64,000 bases of DNA from Chlorogloeopsis sp. ULAP01 (GCF_030381805.1 NZ_JAUDRH010000012.1:215297-279296), one strand, 5' to 3'; positions 8,144 to 17,224 are shown, counted from the first letter of the stretch. Notes: generated by a model from the sequence alone, not told the origin. Program-made: numbers and translations.

Positions 8144-8329
8144 TTAGTGACACGCTACTGATTCAGTGCCGTGGCGCAATTTATGGAATGTGTCATGTAC
8201 TGGGGGGTAGGGGCTAAAATAGACAGTCCAGAGGATGAGCATAACCAGACCAGTCAGTAGGCTTGCTTGGCCAGGTACTGACAGAGTTACTTGTTTTGCC
8301 CGTTGCCCAACAATAGAGATGGTATTCAT
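8144..8329 (-). CDS. cbtB: CbtB-type cobalt transporter subunit
   Basis: The 61-residue protein has one transmembrane helix and the C-terminal motif PPVHDTFHKLRH...CH. That spacing of His residues and the closing CH are characteristic of CbtB (PF09489), a small subunit associated with cobalt uptake. CbtB genes are commonly under cobalamin riboswitch control, and a candidate lies just upstream. The usual partner CbtA is absent from the window. The following 380-residue membrane protein may replace it. Confidence 0.75.
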   Translation of the reverse strand: MNTISIVGQRAKQVTLSVPGQASLLTGLVMLILWTVYFSPYPPVHDTFHKLRHGTESVACH

Positions 8330-8375
8330 AGTTGTTCCCTAATTAGCAGATTAAATGATTACTGAATATGAGTGA

Positions 8376-8520
8376 GTAGCCAGGTTGGGAATAGCTTGGT
8401 TTGCTTCACATTTGTAAATGGCGGAATTACACACCATATTTCCCCTTACCTTCAGTTGCTGTCTTCACTAAAACCCAGTCCAAAACTTTTTATCACGATA
8501 CCTTAGTTTTTGCCACCAGG
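8376..8520 (-). promoter_or_regulatory. Possible divergent cobalamin riboswitch upstream of cbtB
   Basis: On the minus strand the order is GGTGGC (8517-8512), then a GGGGAAATATGGTGTG core (about 8446-8431) with AATTCC and AATGTGAAGC, then AAGC...ACCTGGC (about 8397-8379). This resembles the GGTGCC, GGGAA-GGTG and AGCCAG-ACCTGCC elements of cobalamin riboswitches, but several positions deviate. The location before cbtB supports it. A covariance search is needed. Confidence 0.35.
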
Positions 8521-8575
8521 TAATTATGTATATTTGCTGACTTAATTACTGAATAAATCTTAGCTAGATGATACA

Positions 8576-8592
8576 TTTCATCCAAATTTCAT
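8576..8592 (+). promoter_or_regulatory. TTTCAT-N5-TTTCAT direct repeat upstream of the 8664 lipoprotein gene
   Basis: Exact repeat of the box found before mntC, here 72 bases before the lipoprotein start. It may be a response-regulator (CopR-like) site. Confidence 0.45.
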
Positions 8593-8663
8593 ATTCTCTT
8601 GGCAAACTAGATAATATCTCTGACCGCAAACATCACTATATTATCCTTAAAATCTAGCAGCTA

Positions 8664-9158
8664 ATGAAATCATTTAAATCGAGTTTGATTGTTTTAGGAA
8701 GTGTAGGATTGCTTTTTTTGGGGGCTTGTAGTAACAGCAATCAAACGGCTGATACAGAAAACAGTTCTGCTGCTTCTACCTCAATTACTGAGTCTCCAGT
8801 TACTTCAGCTTCACCTACTGCCAAAACTAATAACGAACATAGTGTATCTAAAGGTGGTCAAGTTGTGGAGACAGGAGCTTACCACTTGGAGTTTGTGCCT
8901 GAGAAAGAGGCTAATGGAACTCACATGGATTTATATTTGCAAAAAGGCGACAATCATGAAGCAGTTCCTAACGCTAAAGTGACGGCTGAAGTTCAGCTGC
9001 CCGATGGTAAGCAGAAAACAATCCCTCTCACTTATGATGCCAGTGGCAAACACTACACGGCTGCACTTTCTGAAAAAGCTACTGGTCAGTATCAAGTAAA
9101 AGTTACTGCGGATGTTGGAGGTGAAAAGGTAAACGGTCGATTTAGTTTTAATCAGTAA
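8664..9158 (+). CDS. YtkA/FixH-like lipoprotein
   Basis: The 164-residue protein has a signal sequence with lipobox LGAC, a Ser/Thr-rich linker and a beta-sandwich domain (about residues 65-164) with the pattern ETGAYHLEF...PNAKVTAEVQLPDG. This is like the YtkA-type domains found beside copper and other metal efflux genes. His residues at GAYHLEF, GTHMDL and DNHEAV could bind a metal. It is encoded divergently from cbtB. Function is inferred only from domain type and context. Confidence 0.65.
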   Translation: MKSFKSSLIVLGSVGLLFLGACSNSNQTADTENSSAASTSITESPVTSASPTAKTNNEHSVSKGGQVVETGAYHLEFVPEKEANGTHMDLYLQKGDNHEAVPNAKVTAEVQLPDGKQKTIPLTYDASGKHYTAALSEKATGQYQVKVTADVGGEKVNGRFSFNQ

Positions 9159-9590
9159 CTGCTTCCTGTTAAAGAATGCCGTAAGAAGCTTTTAAGCGTT
9201 GCTGATTTTGGGTATGAAATAGTAGCTGGAAGCTCAAAATCTCGTTTAAATTGGGTTTCATGAAAGTTACTCATATCTGCTAAAGCATACGGTTTGATGG
9301 GTTTGATTCGTTTACAATAAGGGTTTTTTGTATAAATACCCACACTCGCTGCAAGCCAAAATCAGTGTCAAAGCGTGAGTAGATTTGAGTAAGGCACTTG
9401 CTGATTTGAGCAGGTTTTTCCCAAAGGCAAAATCATATCACTATCATGCAACGCAGGCTTTTACATAGAGAATAAGAGCAACCAATAGTTTACCTAACCC
9501 CAGAGGTTCTTGGCAATGAAACACTACAGCAGTCACAACAATAACAAATCATGAGGGACAACACACCTAAGCAAAGCGGAAGCATGGTAG

Positions 9591-9652
9591 CCCCGAAATT
9601 AGTAGCTCAAGAAATTAAATGAATTGAGCTACTAATGTTATTTATATCGGGG
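9591..9652. repeat. Nested inverted repeat, possible left-end hairpin of the TnpB element
   Basis: An inner 13-bp perfect inverted repeat (9598-9610 with 9624-9636) is enclosed by CCCCGA and TCGGGG. The structure lies 115 bases before the tnpB start and could be the subterminal hairpin of an IS200/IS605-type left end. The rest of 9159-9767 holds no convincing gene. Confidence 0.45.
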
Positions 9653-9767
9653 CGGAAATGCGACACGAGCAGATTTATCTGCCGTCAATATTGTTATTAA
9701 GTATTGAGATGATATTTGTTTCATGAGAAAATAATTTTATTCAGAAAACAAGGAGGTGATTAACGTA

Positions 9768-11081
9768 GTGGCTAAAAGCAAAACTCCATCTTTTGTTACA
9801 ACCATTCCATTGATAGTTAACAGCAAGCAAGAATCAGAATTGTTGTCCCGCTTTCAAGCTAGTAGACAGCTATATAACGCCTGTTTAAATGAAGCAATGA
9901 TTAGGATGGAGTTGGTCAAGAAATCTGAAATTTATCAAGCAGCTAAAAAGATACCTAGAGAGCAGAATAAACAACGCTCTACTATGTTCTCTGAAGCTAG
10001 AAAAAGATATAGATATTCAGATTATGACCTACAAGCTTACGCCACTAATGTGAGCAATAAATCAAGATGGATTGCTGAAAAAGTAGATTCAAATACTCAA
10101 CAAACAATAGCTACTCGTGCTTTTAGAGCTAGCGAAAAAGTTTTATTTAGATTAGCTAAAAAAGTTAGGTTTAAAACTCCTACAAGATTTAAATCTGTAG
10201 AAGGTAAAACTAACAAACAAGGCTTGCGATGGAAAAATAATCAGTTAATTTGGGGCAAGATTGCTCTTGAACCAATAATTGATAAATCTAACAAAGTGAT
10301 AGAGCATAGCTTGAGTTCTCCAATCAAGTATGTTCGCCTGCTATGGAAGGAGATTAATGGTAAACGTCGATGGTTTGTCCAGTTAATCAATAAAGGTGTT
10401 CCATACCAAAAGCCACAAAATTATGTTTCCGATGGTGTTGTTGGTTTAGACTTAAATATCTCCAATATTGCTTTTGTAGGAGACAATCAAGCAGGCTTAC
10501 TACCTTTTGCCGATAAAGTTCCTAGTTTCCAGAACGAAATAAAAAGACTGCAAAGAAAAATGCAGCGTTCTCAAAAAGCTAATAATCCTGACAATTATGA
10601 ACCGGATTTTTTAGCTAAAAAGGGACGTAAAACAGTTACGAAACAAGGAAAAGTTAAAAAAGGTAGTTGTAAGTGGAACAAGTCTAATACCTATAAAAAG
10701 GTTGCTCAAAAGAAGCGTGAATTAGAAAGGTGTAAAACCGCTTATGCTCAGTCTCAAAATCGCAAAGTAGTCAATGAGATTTTCAGACATGGAAACATAA
10801 TTAAAACTGAGAAAGTTTCAGTCAAGGGATGGCAGAAACGCTATGGTAAAGCGATTTCTGCTAAGTCCCCTGGCTTCGTACAAAGTGAATTGAAACGCAA
10901 AGCTGAGAATGCTGGTGGACAATTCATAGCTTTTTCTACCCAGAAAACTGCACTCTCTCACACTCATTTAGACGGTAGCCGTATCAAAAAATCATTATCC
11001 CAAAGAGTTCATAAAGATGTTACTGGGCTTGTGATGAACAGGGACATCTGGAGTGCGTATCTGGCTAGATACATTAATTAG
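9768..11081 (+). CDS. tnpB: TnpB-family RNA-guided nuclease of an IS200/IS605-type element, degenerate zinc finger
   Basis: RuvC-like catalytic residues are in place: Asp228 (GLDLNIS), Glu348 (IIKTEKVSVKGW) and Asp426 (MNRDIWSA). The zinc-finger cysteines that normally lie between motifs II and III are replaced: the CxCG-like position reads HTHLDGSR and the second pair reads VHKDVTG. The start is the GTG at 9768, placed 7 bases after AAGGAGGTGAT (9750-9760), an extended Shine-Dalgarno match. An upstream in-frame GTG lies inside that Shine-Dalgarno. No tnpA is present, so the element is non-autonomous for transposition. Known TnpBs cut DNA using an omegaRNA from the element's right end. Confidence 0.85.
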   Translation: MAKSKTPSFVTTIPLIVNSKQESELLSRFQASRQLYNACLNEAMIRMELVKKSEIYQAAKKIPREQNKQRSTMFSEARKRYRYSDYDLQAYATNVSNKSRWIAEKVDSNTQQTIATRAFRASEKVLFRLAKKVRFKTPTRFKSVEGKTNKQGLRWKNNQLIWGKIALEPIIDKSNKVIEHSLSSPIKYVRLLWKEINGKRRWFVQLINKGVPYQKPQNYVSDGVVGLDLNISNIAFVGDNQAGLLPFADKVPSFQNEIKRLQRKMQRSQKANNPDNYEPDFLAKKGRKTVTKQGKVKKGSCKWNKSNTYKKVAQKKRELERCKTAYAQSQNRKVVNEIFRHGNIIKTEKVSVKGWQKRYGKAISAKSPGFVQSELKRKAENAGGQFIAFSTQKTALSHTHLDGSRIKKSLSQRVHKDVTGLVMNRDIWSAYLARYIN

Positions 11082-11325
11082 GATCAGTTGTCATTGCAGG
11101 ATGCTCAATGTGAGTATCCGAGGTTGGAGTCAACCTTAAGATCGGCATGGCAGCAATATCAAACAAACTGCAAACAAGTAAGCGCGTCTGAAAGTAGGTT
11201 ATCTCATTTACCCTCGGAGCAGTTCGATCTAAAAGGCAAAAGCGTTAACCAGATAGCGATAAAGCGCGAAAAGTTAACGTGACCTTTGCCTGAATCCACG
11301 AACTAGAAGTTCGTGAAGTGGCTAA
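11082..11325 (+). ncRNA. Predicted omegaRNA region and right end of the TnpB element
   Basis: The 240 bases after tnpB have no convincing gene. They end in a perfect 8-bp hairpin with a 3-base loop (11297-11315, CACGAACT/AGTTCGTG). TnpB guide RNAs overlap the 3' end of tnpB and finish at such a right-end structure, with the guide taken from flanking DNA. A 64-codon reading frame here is more likely incidental. The exact element end is not defined. Confidence 0.5.
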
Positions 11326-11330
11326 ACTCC

Positions 11331-12136
11331 TCAAATGCCATAACCTTGCGTCGAGTGCGGCTAGCTTAGATTTGACGATCGCAGATATTTTTCTCGTGGT
11401 TCAGCAAGCCATGACATTGTAAACAAATTTATATCTAGAAAGATATTTCATCTTGATTTCATTTCTAGATGAAAAGCTAAAAGAATAGGCTGCTGTTAAA
11501 GGAGTAACTCAAAACAGGTAAACTATGATAAGTAAAGTTTTGTTGCTGTACCTTGACCCTCCATCTGAGTAGAGAGTTGAAAATTGAAATTAAGAAGGAG
11601 TTGATTAATAACTAGAAAAAGGTAAAAAACAAAAGTAAATTTTAGCATTGAAGAGAATAATTAGTTTAGATAAAAGATGTCAATCGTGGCTGATTTAAAA
11701 CATTGCTTTCTATCATTATCTAGAAGGTAATAAGTTCATGTCAAGTCTCTGTTTTAGACAGATAGTGTTAGCATTAGAAACCTTTTTAATAATTAGCTAA
11801 TACTGATTACTGCTTGCATTTGATTTGTCCCAGTTAATCACATCTGAGCAAAAAGATGTGAATAGTTCTTTTGTGTGCCTAGTTATAGCTGCTGAAATGA
11901 AAAGTTTTCTGGATTGATTCGGTAACAAATTTTATTATATAATACAACCTCATTTTTCTACTATTTTATAGCTGTGCTGTGTAGAACTGCTTCAGCATAA
12001 ACGATGAGAATAATTAAGAACAAAAATAGTGTTTGTTTAGAGATAAATAAAAAATTGACCCTCACAACTTCCTCACATTTTACAGTTAACTTCAATTATA
12101 TAAACAAAATATTCAGTCGATAAAAGAGGTGATGTT
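11331..12136. other. 806-bp AT-rich gap between the TnpB element and the DUF305 gene
   Basis: I see no intact gene. The first ~70 bases keep an open frame ending at 11420 that may be a remnant of the gene into which the TnpB element inserted. A TTTCAT-N5-TTTCAT box is at 11446-11462. The rest is AT-rich leader sequence, with a good ribosome-binding site (GAGGTGAT) just before the DUF305 start. Confidence 0.6.
11446..11462 (+). promoter_or_regulatory. TTTCAT-N5-TTTCAT direct repeat, third copy
   Basis: Exact copy of the boxes at 220-236 and 8576-8592. It is about 675 bases before the DUF305 gene, so it would imply a long leader or a small transcript of its own. Confidence 0.4.
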
Positions 12137-12838
12137 ATGAAAAATAGAATTCTAATTTATAGTCTCACAGGCTTATTGACTAGTAGTGTTCTTGCAGGAC
12201 TATTAATTACAAATAAAACGCAAGCTCAGTCTCCAAATTCAGAACATAATACTCATCACCCATCTGCTCAAGCAACTCCTTCCCAACGAGGAATGATGAC
12301 TCAAGTGGATCGGCATTTCATCGAAATGATGGTTCCCCACCATGAAGAAACTGTGAAAATGGCGGATCTGGCTTTAACCCGTACTAAACGGCCTGAAATC
12401 AAAAAACTGGCTGAAACAATTAAAAAAGACCGAAGCCGCGAAATTCAACAAATGCGAACTTGGTATAAGGCATGGTACGGCACAGAAGTACCTGCTAATG
12501 CAATGGCTGGCATGGGAATGATGAGAATGCAGCAGGGTATGGGTCAAGACAACCAGGGAATGATGAGGATGTCCGGGAAGCAGAACATGATGGGCATGGA
12601 AATGCATTTGGAAGACTTGAAGAATACCTCTGACTTCGACCGTGAATTTATTCGTCAAATGATTCACCATAACCAAATGGGAGTGATGATGTCGCAGATG
12701 GCACTTAACAGCGCTACCAAGCCAGAAATTCGCAACTTAGCTCAATCCATCATTAAGACTCAAACTGCTGAAATCGCACAGATGCAGCAATGGTATCAGG
12801 CTTGGTATCAGCCTACTCCTACACAAAGTCAACAATGA
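12137..12838 (+). CDS. Secreted DUF305 protein with two repeats (CopM-like copper binder)
   Basis: After a signal peptide (to about residue 31) the protein has two DUF305 helical repeats: VDRHFIEMMVPHHEETVKMA near residue 55 and DFDREFIRQMIHHNQMGVMM near residue 170. Both carry the MxxHH-x-M signature. A Met-rich linker (MAGMGMMRMQQGMG...) adds soft-metal ligands. CopM of Synechocystis is a periplasmic DUF305 copper-binding protein, so copper sequestration is likely. The stop codon overlaps the next gene (ATGA). Confidence 0.8.
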   Translation: MKNRILIYSLTGLLTSSVLAGLLITNKTQAQSPNSEHNTHHPSAQATPSQRGMMTQVDRHFIEMMVPHHEETVKMADLALTRTKRPEIKKLAETIKKDRSREIQQMRTWYKAWYGTEVPANAMAGMGMMRMQQGMGQDNQGMMRMSGKQNMMGMEMHLEDLKNTSDFDREFIRQMIHHNQMGVMMSQMALNSATKPEIRNLAQSIIKTQTAEIAQMQQWYQAWYQPTPTQSQQ

Positions 12839-12987
12839 GTTTGAAAAGGTTGATGTTAATTTTATTGGCTGTAAGTCTTGGGATGATTGCTGGATTGCTT
12901 GTTGTGAATAGTATACAACCTCAAGCTTTGCAGCCGTCAAAACACCAAGACCCCTACCTCCATCCTCTTGGAAGAACAGCAGAATAA
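12835..12987 (+). CDS. 50-residue single-helix membrane peptide coupled to the DUF305 gene
   Basis: The ATG overlaps the DUF305 stop codon in an ATGA arrangement. The product has one N-terminal hydrophobic segment (residues 5-25) and a polar tail with two His. I know no family for it. The overlap makes translation plausible. It may be an anchor or accessory of the copper-binding protein. Confidence 0.5.
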   Translation: MSLKRLMLILLAVSLGMIAGLLVVNSIQPQALQPSKHQDPYLHPLGRTAE

Positions 12988-13025
12988 TAATGCTGCATTG
13001 CAAAATAGCAGCAAGGAAGGTTCCA

Positions 13026-13382
13026 ATGAAAGTGATTGTTTCTGTAAGTTCTGGTACAAATGACCCAACCCTTGCCACTCTAGGGATGTTGGCAGCAAAA
13101 GTTGCAGTCGATGAAGGTCATGAAGTAATAGTGTGGCTCCAGGGTGAAGGTGTAACTATAGCCAATAAAAATGTTTACGACAAAATTCAGGGGCTAAATA
13201 TGCCACCGATGAAAGCTGTAGTAGAAGCGCTGTTATCTGCAAATGTGCCTATCTGGGTTTGTGAGGCTTGTGCTAAGGGTCGCAACATTACGCCAGAAAA
13301 CTGGATATCAACCGCCAGTTACAAGAATATGAGCGATTATGTCAGCACGGCATTGAGTATGGATAAAAGCTTGAACTTCTGA
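13026..13382 (+). CDS. DsrE-family protein
   Basis: The 118-residue product starts MKVIVSVSSGTNDPTLATLG and contains EVIVWLQGEGV and VCEACAKGR, fitting the DsrE/DsrF-like Rossmann fold with a conserved cysteine near the end of the fourth strand. These proteins relay sulfur or respond to thiol stress. The ATG at 13026 is chosen because AGGAAGG precedes it; an earlier ATG would add a poorly conserved lead. It follows the DUF305 pair and is probably in the same transcript. Confidence 0.75.
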   Translation: MKVIVSVSSGTNDPTLATLGMLAAKVAVDEGHEVIVWLQGEGVTIANKNVYDKIQGLNMPPMKAVVEALLSANVPIWVCEACAKGRNITPENWISTASYKNMSDYVSTALSMDKSLNF

Positions 13383-13436
13383 TACAGAGCAAAACAGGGT
13401 GTACTCACAAGCTCTAGAAAATTTGGAGCCACAATT

Positions 13437-14363
13437 GTGAACATCGAGCTTCGACACTTGCATTACTTTATAGCTGTGGCGGAAGAGCTGAACTTTGGGC
13501 GGGCAGCTGAACGACTCCACATTGCTCAACCTCCGCTGACTCGGCAAATTCGTCATCTAGAAGAGGAGTTGGGAGTAAAACTCTTTCACCGCACCACGCG
13601 CCGGATTCAGTTAACAGAGCCAGGCCGAGTTTATTTGGCGGAAGCCCGTCGAGTGCTAGCGCAGATTCAAGAAGGGATTGTTCTGGCACGGCTTGCCAGT
13701 CGGGGTGAGATAGGTCGGCTTGTTATCGGATTTGAGGGTTCCTCTGCCTATGACATCGTGCCGTTGTCGGTAAAGGTCTTCAAAGAACGGTTTCCTAAAG
13801 TAAACCTAATTGTATACGAGATGACCACAGGCGATCAGGTACAAGCTCTACATAATGCTCACATTGAAATTGGCTTCGTTGTACCGCCACTCTCTAATGC
13901 TTGCAATCTCATGGTTGAAAACATCTTGCGAGAGCCACTAGTCGTAGCTCTACCACAGACACATCATCTCTCTAACCAATCAGAGTTGAATATGGCAAAC
14001 CTTAACGACGAAACCTTCATAATCTGTCCACGCCATCATAAGTGTGGCCTATATGACCATGTAATTGCAGTTTGTCATCAGGCTGGTTTTAGTCCAAGAC
14101 TCACTCAAGAAACTTCGGAGGTGCAAAGTATATTGGGCTTTGTTGCAGCAGGGCTTGGCGTTGCCTTATTACCTGCTTCCGTCACGCATTTACAGAAATC
14201 AGGAGTAGTTTATCGGAGGTTACAACCCCCCACTGCGGAGCTTGAGTTGGCGATCGCCTGGCAAAGAGAGAAATCGTCCCCCATGTTGCCAGCCTTTATT
14301 GAAATCGTCAAAGAATTTGCTCGTCAAATGGCTAATGAAAACGGCTATCAAACAGGAGAGTAG
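13437..14363 (+). CDS. LysR-family transcription regulator
   Basis: Residues 1-60 form the LysR helix-turn-helix (ELRHLHYFIAVAEELNFGRAAERLHIAQPPLTRQI). Residues 90-300 form the periplasmic-binding-like effector domain (GRLVIGFEGSSAYDIVPLSV). The 308-residue length is normal. The start is GTG. The subgroup resembles BenM/CatM-type regulators of aromatic or stress genes. It reads in the same direction as its neighbours instead of divergently, so its target is not evident. Confidence 0.85.
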   Translation: MNIELRHLHYFIAVAEELNFGRAAERLHIAQPPLTRQIRHLEEELGVKLFHRTTRRIQLTEPGRVYLAEARRVLAQIQEGIVLARLASRGEIGRLVIGFEGSSAYDIVPLSVKVFKERFPKVNLIVYEMTTGDQVQALHNAHIEIGFVVPPLSNACNLMVENILREPLVVALPQTHHLSNQSELNMANLNDETFIICPRHHKCGLYDHVIAVCHQAGFSPRLTQETSEVQSILGFVAAGLGVALLPASVTHLQKSGVVYRRLQPPTAELELAIAWQREKSSPMLPAFIEIVKEFARQMANENGYQTGE

Positions 14364-14439
14364 TTTTTAAATACATCTGAATTCATACACAAAAATTTAT
14401 TAATACTCATATGGTATGAATTACTTTCAAAAAAAGTAT

Positions 14440-14468
14440 TTGACAAATACTAAATTGTGAAATTATAT
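14440..14468 (+). promoter_or_regulatory. Candidate sigma-70 promoter upstream of the YHS/copA pair
   Basis: TTGACA and TTATAT are separated by exactly 17 bases, about 245 bases before the YHS gene. The rest of the 349-bp gap is AT-rich with no gene. Confidence 0.35.
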
Positions 14469-14712
14469 CGAATTTTATTCTCTAAAATTTATGTATAAAT
14501 GTATTTATAAAAAGAATGTAAAAATAATTTCAATCTAGTATATTCAAACCTATGATGAATAAAAATTGACTCAAATTAGCCCCAAATAAAGAAAACTTTA
14601 AAGAAGTTACAAACTGGATGCATTTGAGAAATTAATAACTTTTCATAAAAAGCTTTATCAACAAGAAATCTCTTCAAATTCACGAGCTATTTAACCAAAA
14701 GGAGTTGAAATT

Positions 14713-14904
14713 ATGTTTGAAAAACTTTTTAAATGGCGACACAATCAAGTCGGTCAAGAAACGCAAGACAAACTTGCTGTAGATCCTATCTGCGGTATGA
14801 CAGTGGAAAAAGCTACAGCACTAAAATCAGAACGAAACGGACAGACCTATTATTTTTGCAGTGCCGTTTGCCAGCGCACCTTTGAATCATCACAAGCCGA
14901 GTGA
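14713..14904 (+). CDS. Small YHS-domain metal-binding protein
   Basis: The 63-residue product is essentially one YHS domain: DPICGMTV...YYFCSAVCQRTF. The Cys of the CGM motif and the later CxxxC are the expected metal ligands. Such proteins lie beside copper P-type ATPases as chaperones or sensors. The downstream ATPase has a near-copy of the domain at its N-terminus, suggesting duplication. Confidence 0.85.
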   Translation: MFEKLFKWRHNQVGQETQDKLAVDPICGMTVEKATALKSERNGQTYYFCSAVCQRTFESSQAE

Positions 14905-15016
14905 ACTTTTACTACAGAAATAAATAACAAATAAATTCAACTTAATGTCTTCGACAACGAAGGGTAAGCAGAGGCACCTGTAAAACTCAAAACTCTAAAC
15001 AGGAATTTGGAGAAAG

Positions 15017-17209
15017 ATGACAAGAACCAACAAGCATACACATCACGGACATACACATGCAAGCACGGTAGCAGCAAATCCGGGAGAGATGGCGAAAGAC
15101 CCCATCTGCGGTATGGTAGTGCCTAAAGCCACATCGCTGAAGACAGAACGAAGCGGATGCACTTACTACTTTTGCAGCCAGACTTGCCTAAACACGTTTT
15201 TAGATCCTGAAAGAGAACTCAAATCTATGCGGAACCGCGTCACCCTTGCGTTGACGGGGGTGTTGCTTTTGGCAATTCTCAGGGCTGCGGCTTTTCTGGG
15301 ACTAGCGGCAGGTGTCACCCTTGTAACTTGGGTTCCCATCCCAGCCCTACCTTGGTTCACGTGGGGCGTATGGCTATTTCTTTTGACTACACCAATACAG
15401 TTCATTGGTGGGTGGTCATTTTATCTAGGTTCGTGGAATGCTATCCGCACCCGCCACATTAATATGGATTTCCTAATAGCTCTAGGAACCACTGTAGCTT
15501 ACATTTACAGCGTAGTAGTCGTCTTCTTTCCTAACTTGTTGCCTGTTCGAGTCGAAGAGCGTGATGTCTACTTTGAGGTATCCGCTATCATTATTGCCTT
15601 TGTCTTGCTAGGCAAGTACATGGAAGAAATCATCAAGAAGAATTCATCGGCTGCTGTCCGCAAACTCTTGGATCTAAAACCTGCTACCGCAAGAGTTATC
15701 CGAGATGGGATGGAGATAGAAATTCCAGCAGAGAGTGTGATGGTGGGTGAAACCGTTGTGGTGCGTCCAGGTGAGAAAGTACCAACAGATGGAGTTGTCC
15801 TGGAAGGGTCTTCTTCTATAGACGAGTCAATGTTGACTGGGGAGTCTATACCCGTAGAAAAAAGACCAGGGGCGGAAGTGATTGGCGGAACCTTAAACAA
15901 AACAGGACTTTTCCGCTTTCAGGCTACTCGCGTGGGAGCAGAAACGGCACTGGCTCAAATTATCAAGTTTGTTGAAGAAGCTCAAGGTAGCAGCGCTCAA
16001 GTTCAACGACTTGCTGATAAAGTGACTGGTTATTTTGTCCCTGCTGTGGTGTTGATAGCAATGATTGCCTTTATTGGCTGGTTGCTGGTTGGTAATTTTC
16101 CCCAAGCGTTGCTGGCATTTATTGCGGTACTCATCATTTCCTGTCCTTGTGCCTTGGGAGTCGCTACACCAGCTGCCTTAATGGTGGGTGTGGGTAAAGG
16201 TGCAGAAAACGGGATCTTGATCCGAGGTGGTGAGGTTTTGGAACGCGCTGAGAAACTCTCTACAGTTGTTTTTGATAAAACTGGAACATTGACACGCGGA
16301 GAACCCAGTGTTACGGATATTGTTGCTTTGACAGATCGTCCAGAAGATGAAATTCTCCGGCTAGCCGCTGCTGTAGAAGCGGGTTCTGAGCATCCTTTGG
16401 GTGAAGCAATTGTACGGGCAGCCAAACACCAAATGCTAGACATTCCCAAAGTCAATGATTTTGAAGCAATTCCCGGACATGGTATTCGAGGAGAGGTGAA
16501 CAGCGATCGCATCTTACTGGGAAATCGTCGGTTATTCCAACAACAAGGCTATGCCGTCAGCCCTGAAGTTGAACGCTTATTGACTCAATTGGAATCAGAC
16601 GGCAAGACGGCCATGTTGGTTGGTTGCAATGGTCTATTGATGGGGATAGTTGCAGTAGCTGATACGTTGAAGCCAGAAGCTAAGGAAGCAATTGCAGCCT
16701 TACGTAAAGAGAAAGTGAAGGTAGTCTTGCTGACTGGGGATAACCAGCGTACTGCTGAAGCGATCGCTCGTCAAGTGGGAATCGATAGGGTAATTGCTGA
16801 AGTTTTGCCAGGTGATAAAGCCCAAGTTGTCAAAGAAATTCAGCAGCGCGGCGAAGCAGTGGCAATGGTGGGCGATGGAGTAAATGATGCACCCGCACTG
16901 GCAACTGCTGATATTGGTATCGCGATCGGCTCCGGTGCCGATGTCGCGAAAGAAACAGGAGGCATCATTTTGGTGAAAAACGATGTGCGCGATGTAGTAA
17001 AAGCTATCCGCTTGTCTCGCGCCACCATGATCAAGATTAAACAAAATCTGTTCTGGGCTTTTATTTACAACACGATAGGGCTTCCTATTGCAGCTTTCGG
17101 TTACTTAAGTCCGATTATTGCCGCTGCTGCTATGGCTTTGAGTTCTCTATCAGTAATTGTCAATTCGTCCCTGTTGAAGGGGTTTAAGTTATCTAGCACA
17201 TCATCCTAG
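15017..17209 (+). CDS. copA: Copper-translocating P-type ATPase with N-terminal YHS domain (CPC type)
   Basis: This is a P1B ATPase exporting Cu+ (or Ag+). Order: His-rich start (HTHHGHTHASTH-like), YHS domain (residues 28-60, DPICGM...YFCSQTC), membrane helices, actuator TGES, the ion-site motif Cys376-Pro-Cys378, phosphorylation Asp420 in DKTGTLT, an HP motif (EHPLG) and GDGVNDAPAL hinge. CPC marks the Cu+/Ag+ subgroup. No HMA domain is present; the YHS domain replaces it. The 730-residue length is normal. Confidence 0.92.
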   Translation: MTRTNKHTHHGHTHASTVAANPGEMAKDPICGMVVPKATSLKTERSGCTYYFCSQTCLNTFLDPERELKSMRNRVTLALTGVLLLAILRAAAFLGLAAGVTLVTWVPIPALPWFTWGVWLFLLTTPIQFIGGWSFYLGSWNAIRTRHINMDFLIALGTTVAYIYSVVVVFFPNLLPVRVEERDVYFEVSAIIIAFVLLGKYMEEIIKKNSSAAVRKLLDLKPATARVIRDGMEIEIPAESVMVGETVVVRPGEKVPTDGVVLEGSSSIDESMLTGESIPVEKRPGAEVIGGTLNKTGLFRFQATRVGAETALAQIIKFVEEAQGSSAQVQRLADKVTGYFVPAVVLIAMIAFIGWLLVGNFPQALLAFIAVLIISCPCALGVATPAALMVGVGKGAENGILIRGGEVLERAEKLSTVVFDKTGTLTRGEPSVTDIVALTDRPEDEILRLAAAVEAGSEHPLGEAIVRAAKHQMLDIPKVNDFEAIPGHGIRGEVNSDRILLGNRRLFQQQGYAVSPEVERLLTQLESDGKTAMLVGCNGLLMGIVAVADTLKPEAKEAIAALRKEKVKVVLLTGDNQRTAEAIARQVGIDRVIAEVLPGDKAQVVKEIQQRGEAVAMVGDGVNDAPALATADIGIAIGSGADVAKETGGIILVKNDVRDVVKAIRLSRATMIKIKQNLFWAFIYNTIGLPIAAFGYLSPIIAAAAMALSSLSVIVNSSLLKGFKLSSTSS

Positions 17210-17224
17210 AAAAGGAGGTTTTTT

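Noticed and set aside
9152..9343. Minus-strand 63-codon frame after the lipoprotein gene
   Set aside because: GTG start, no ribosome-binding site, no known motif, overlaps the lipoprotein stop; probably not a gene.
11088..11282. 64-codon frame directly after tnpB
   Set aside because: It lies in the region expected to encode the omegaRNA and has no protein-like features.
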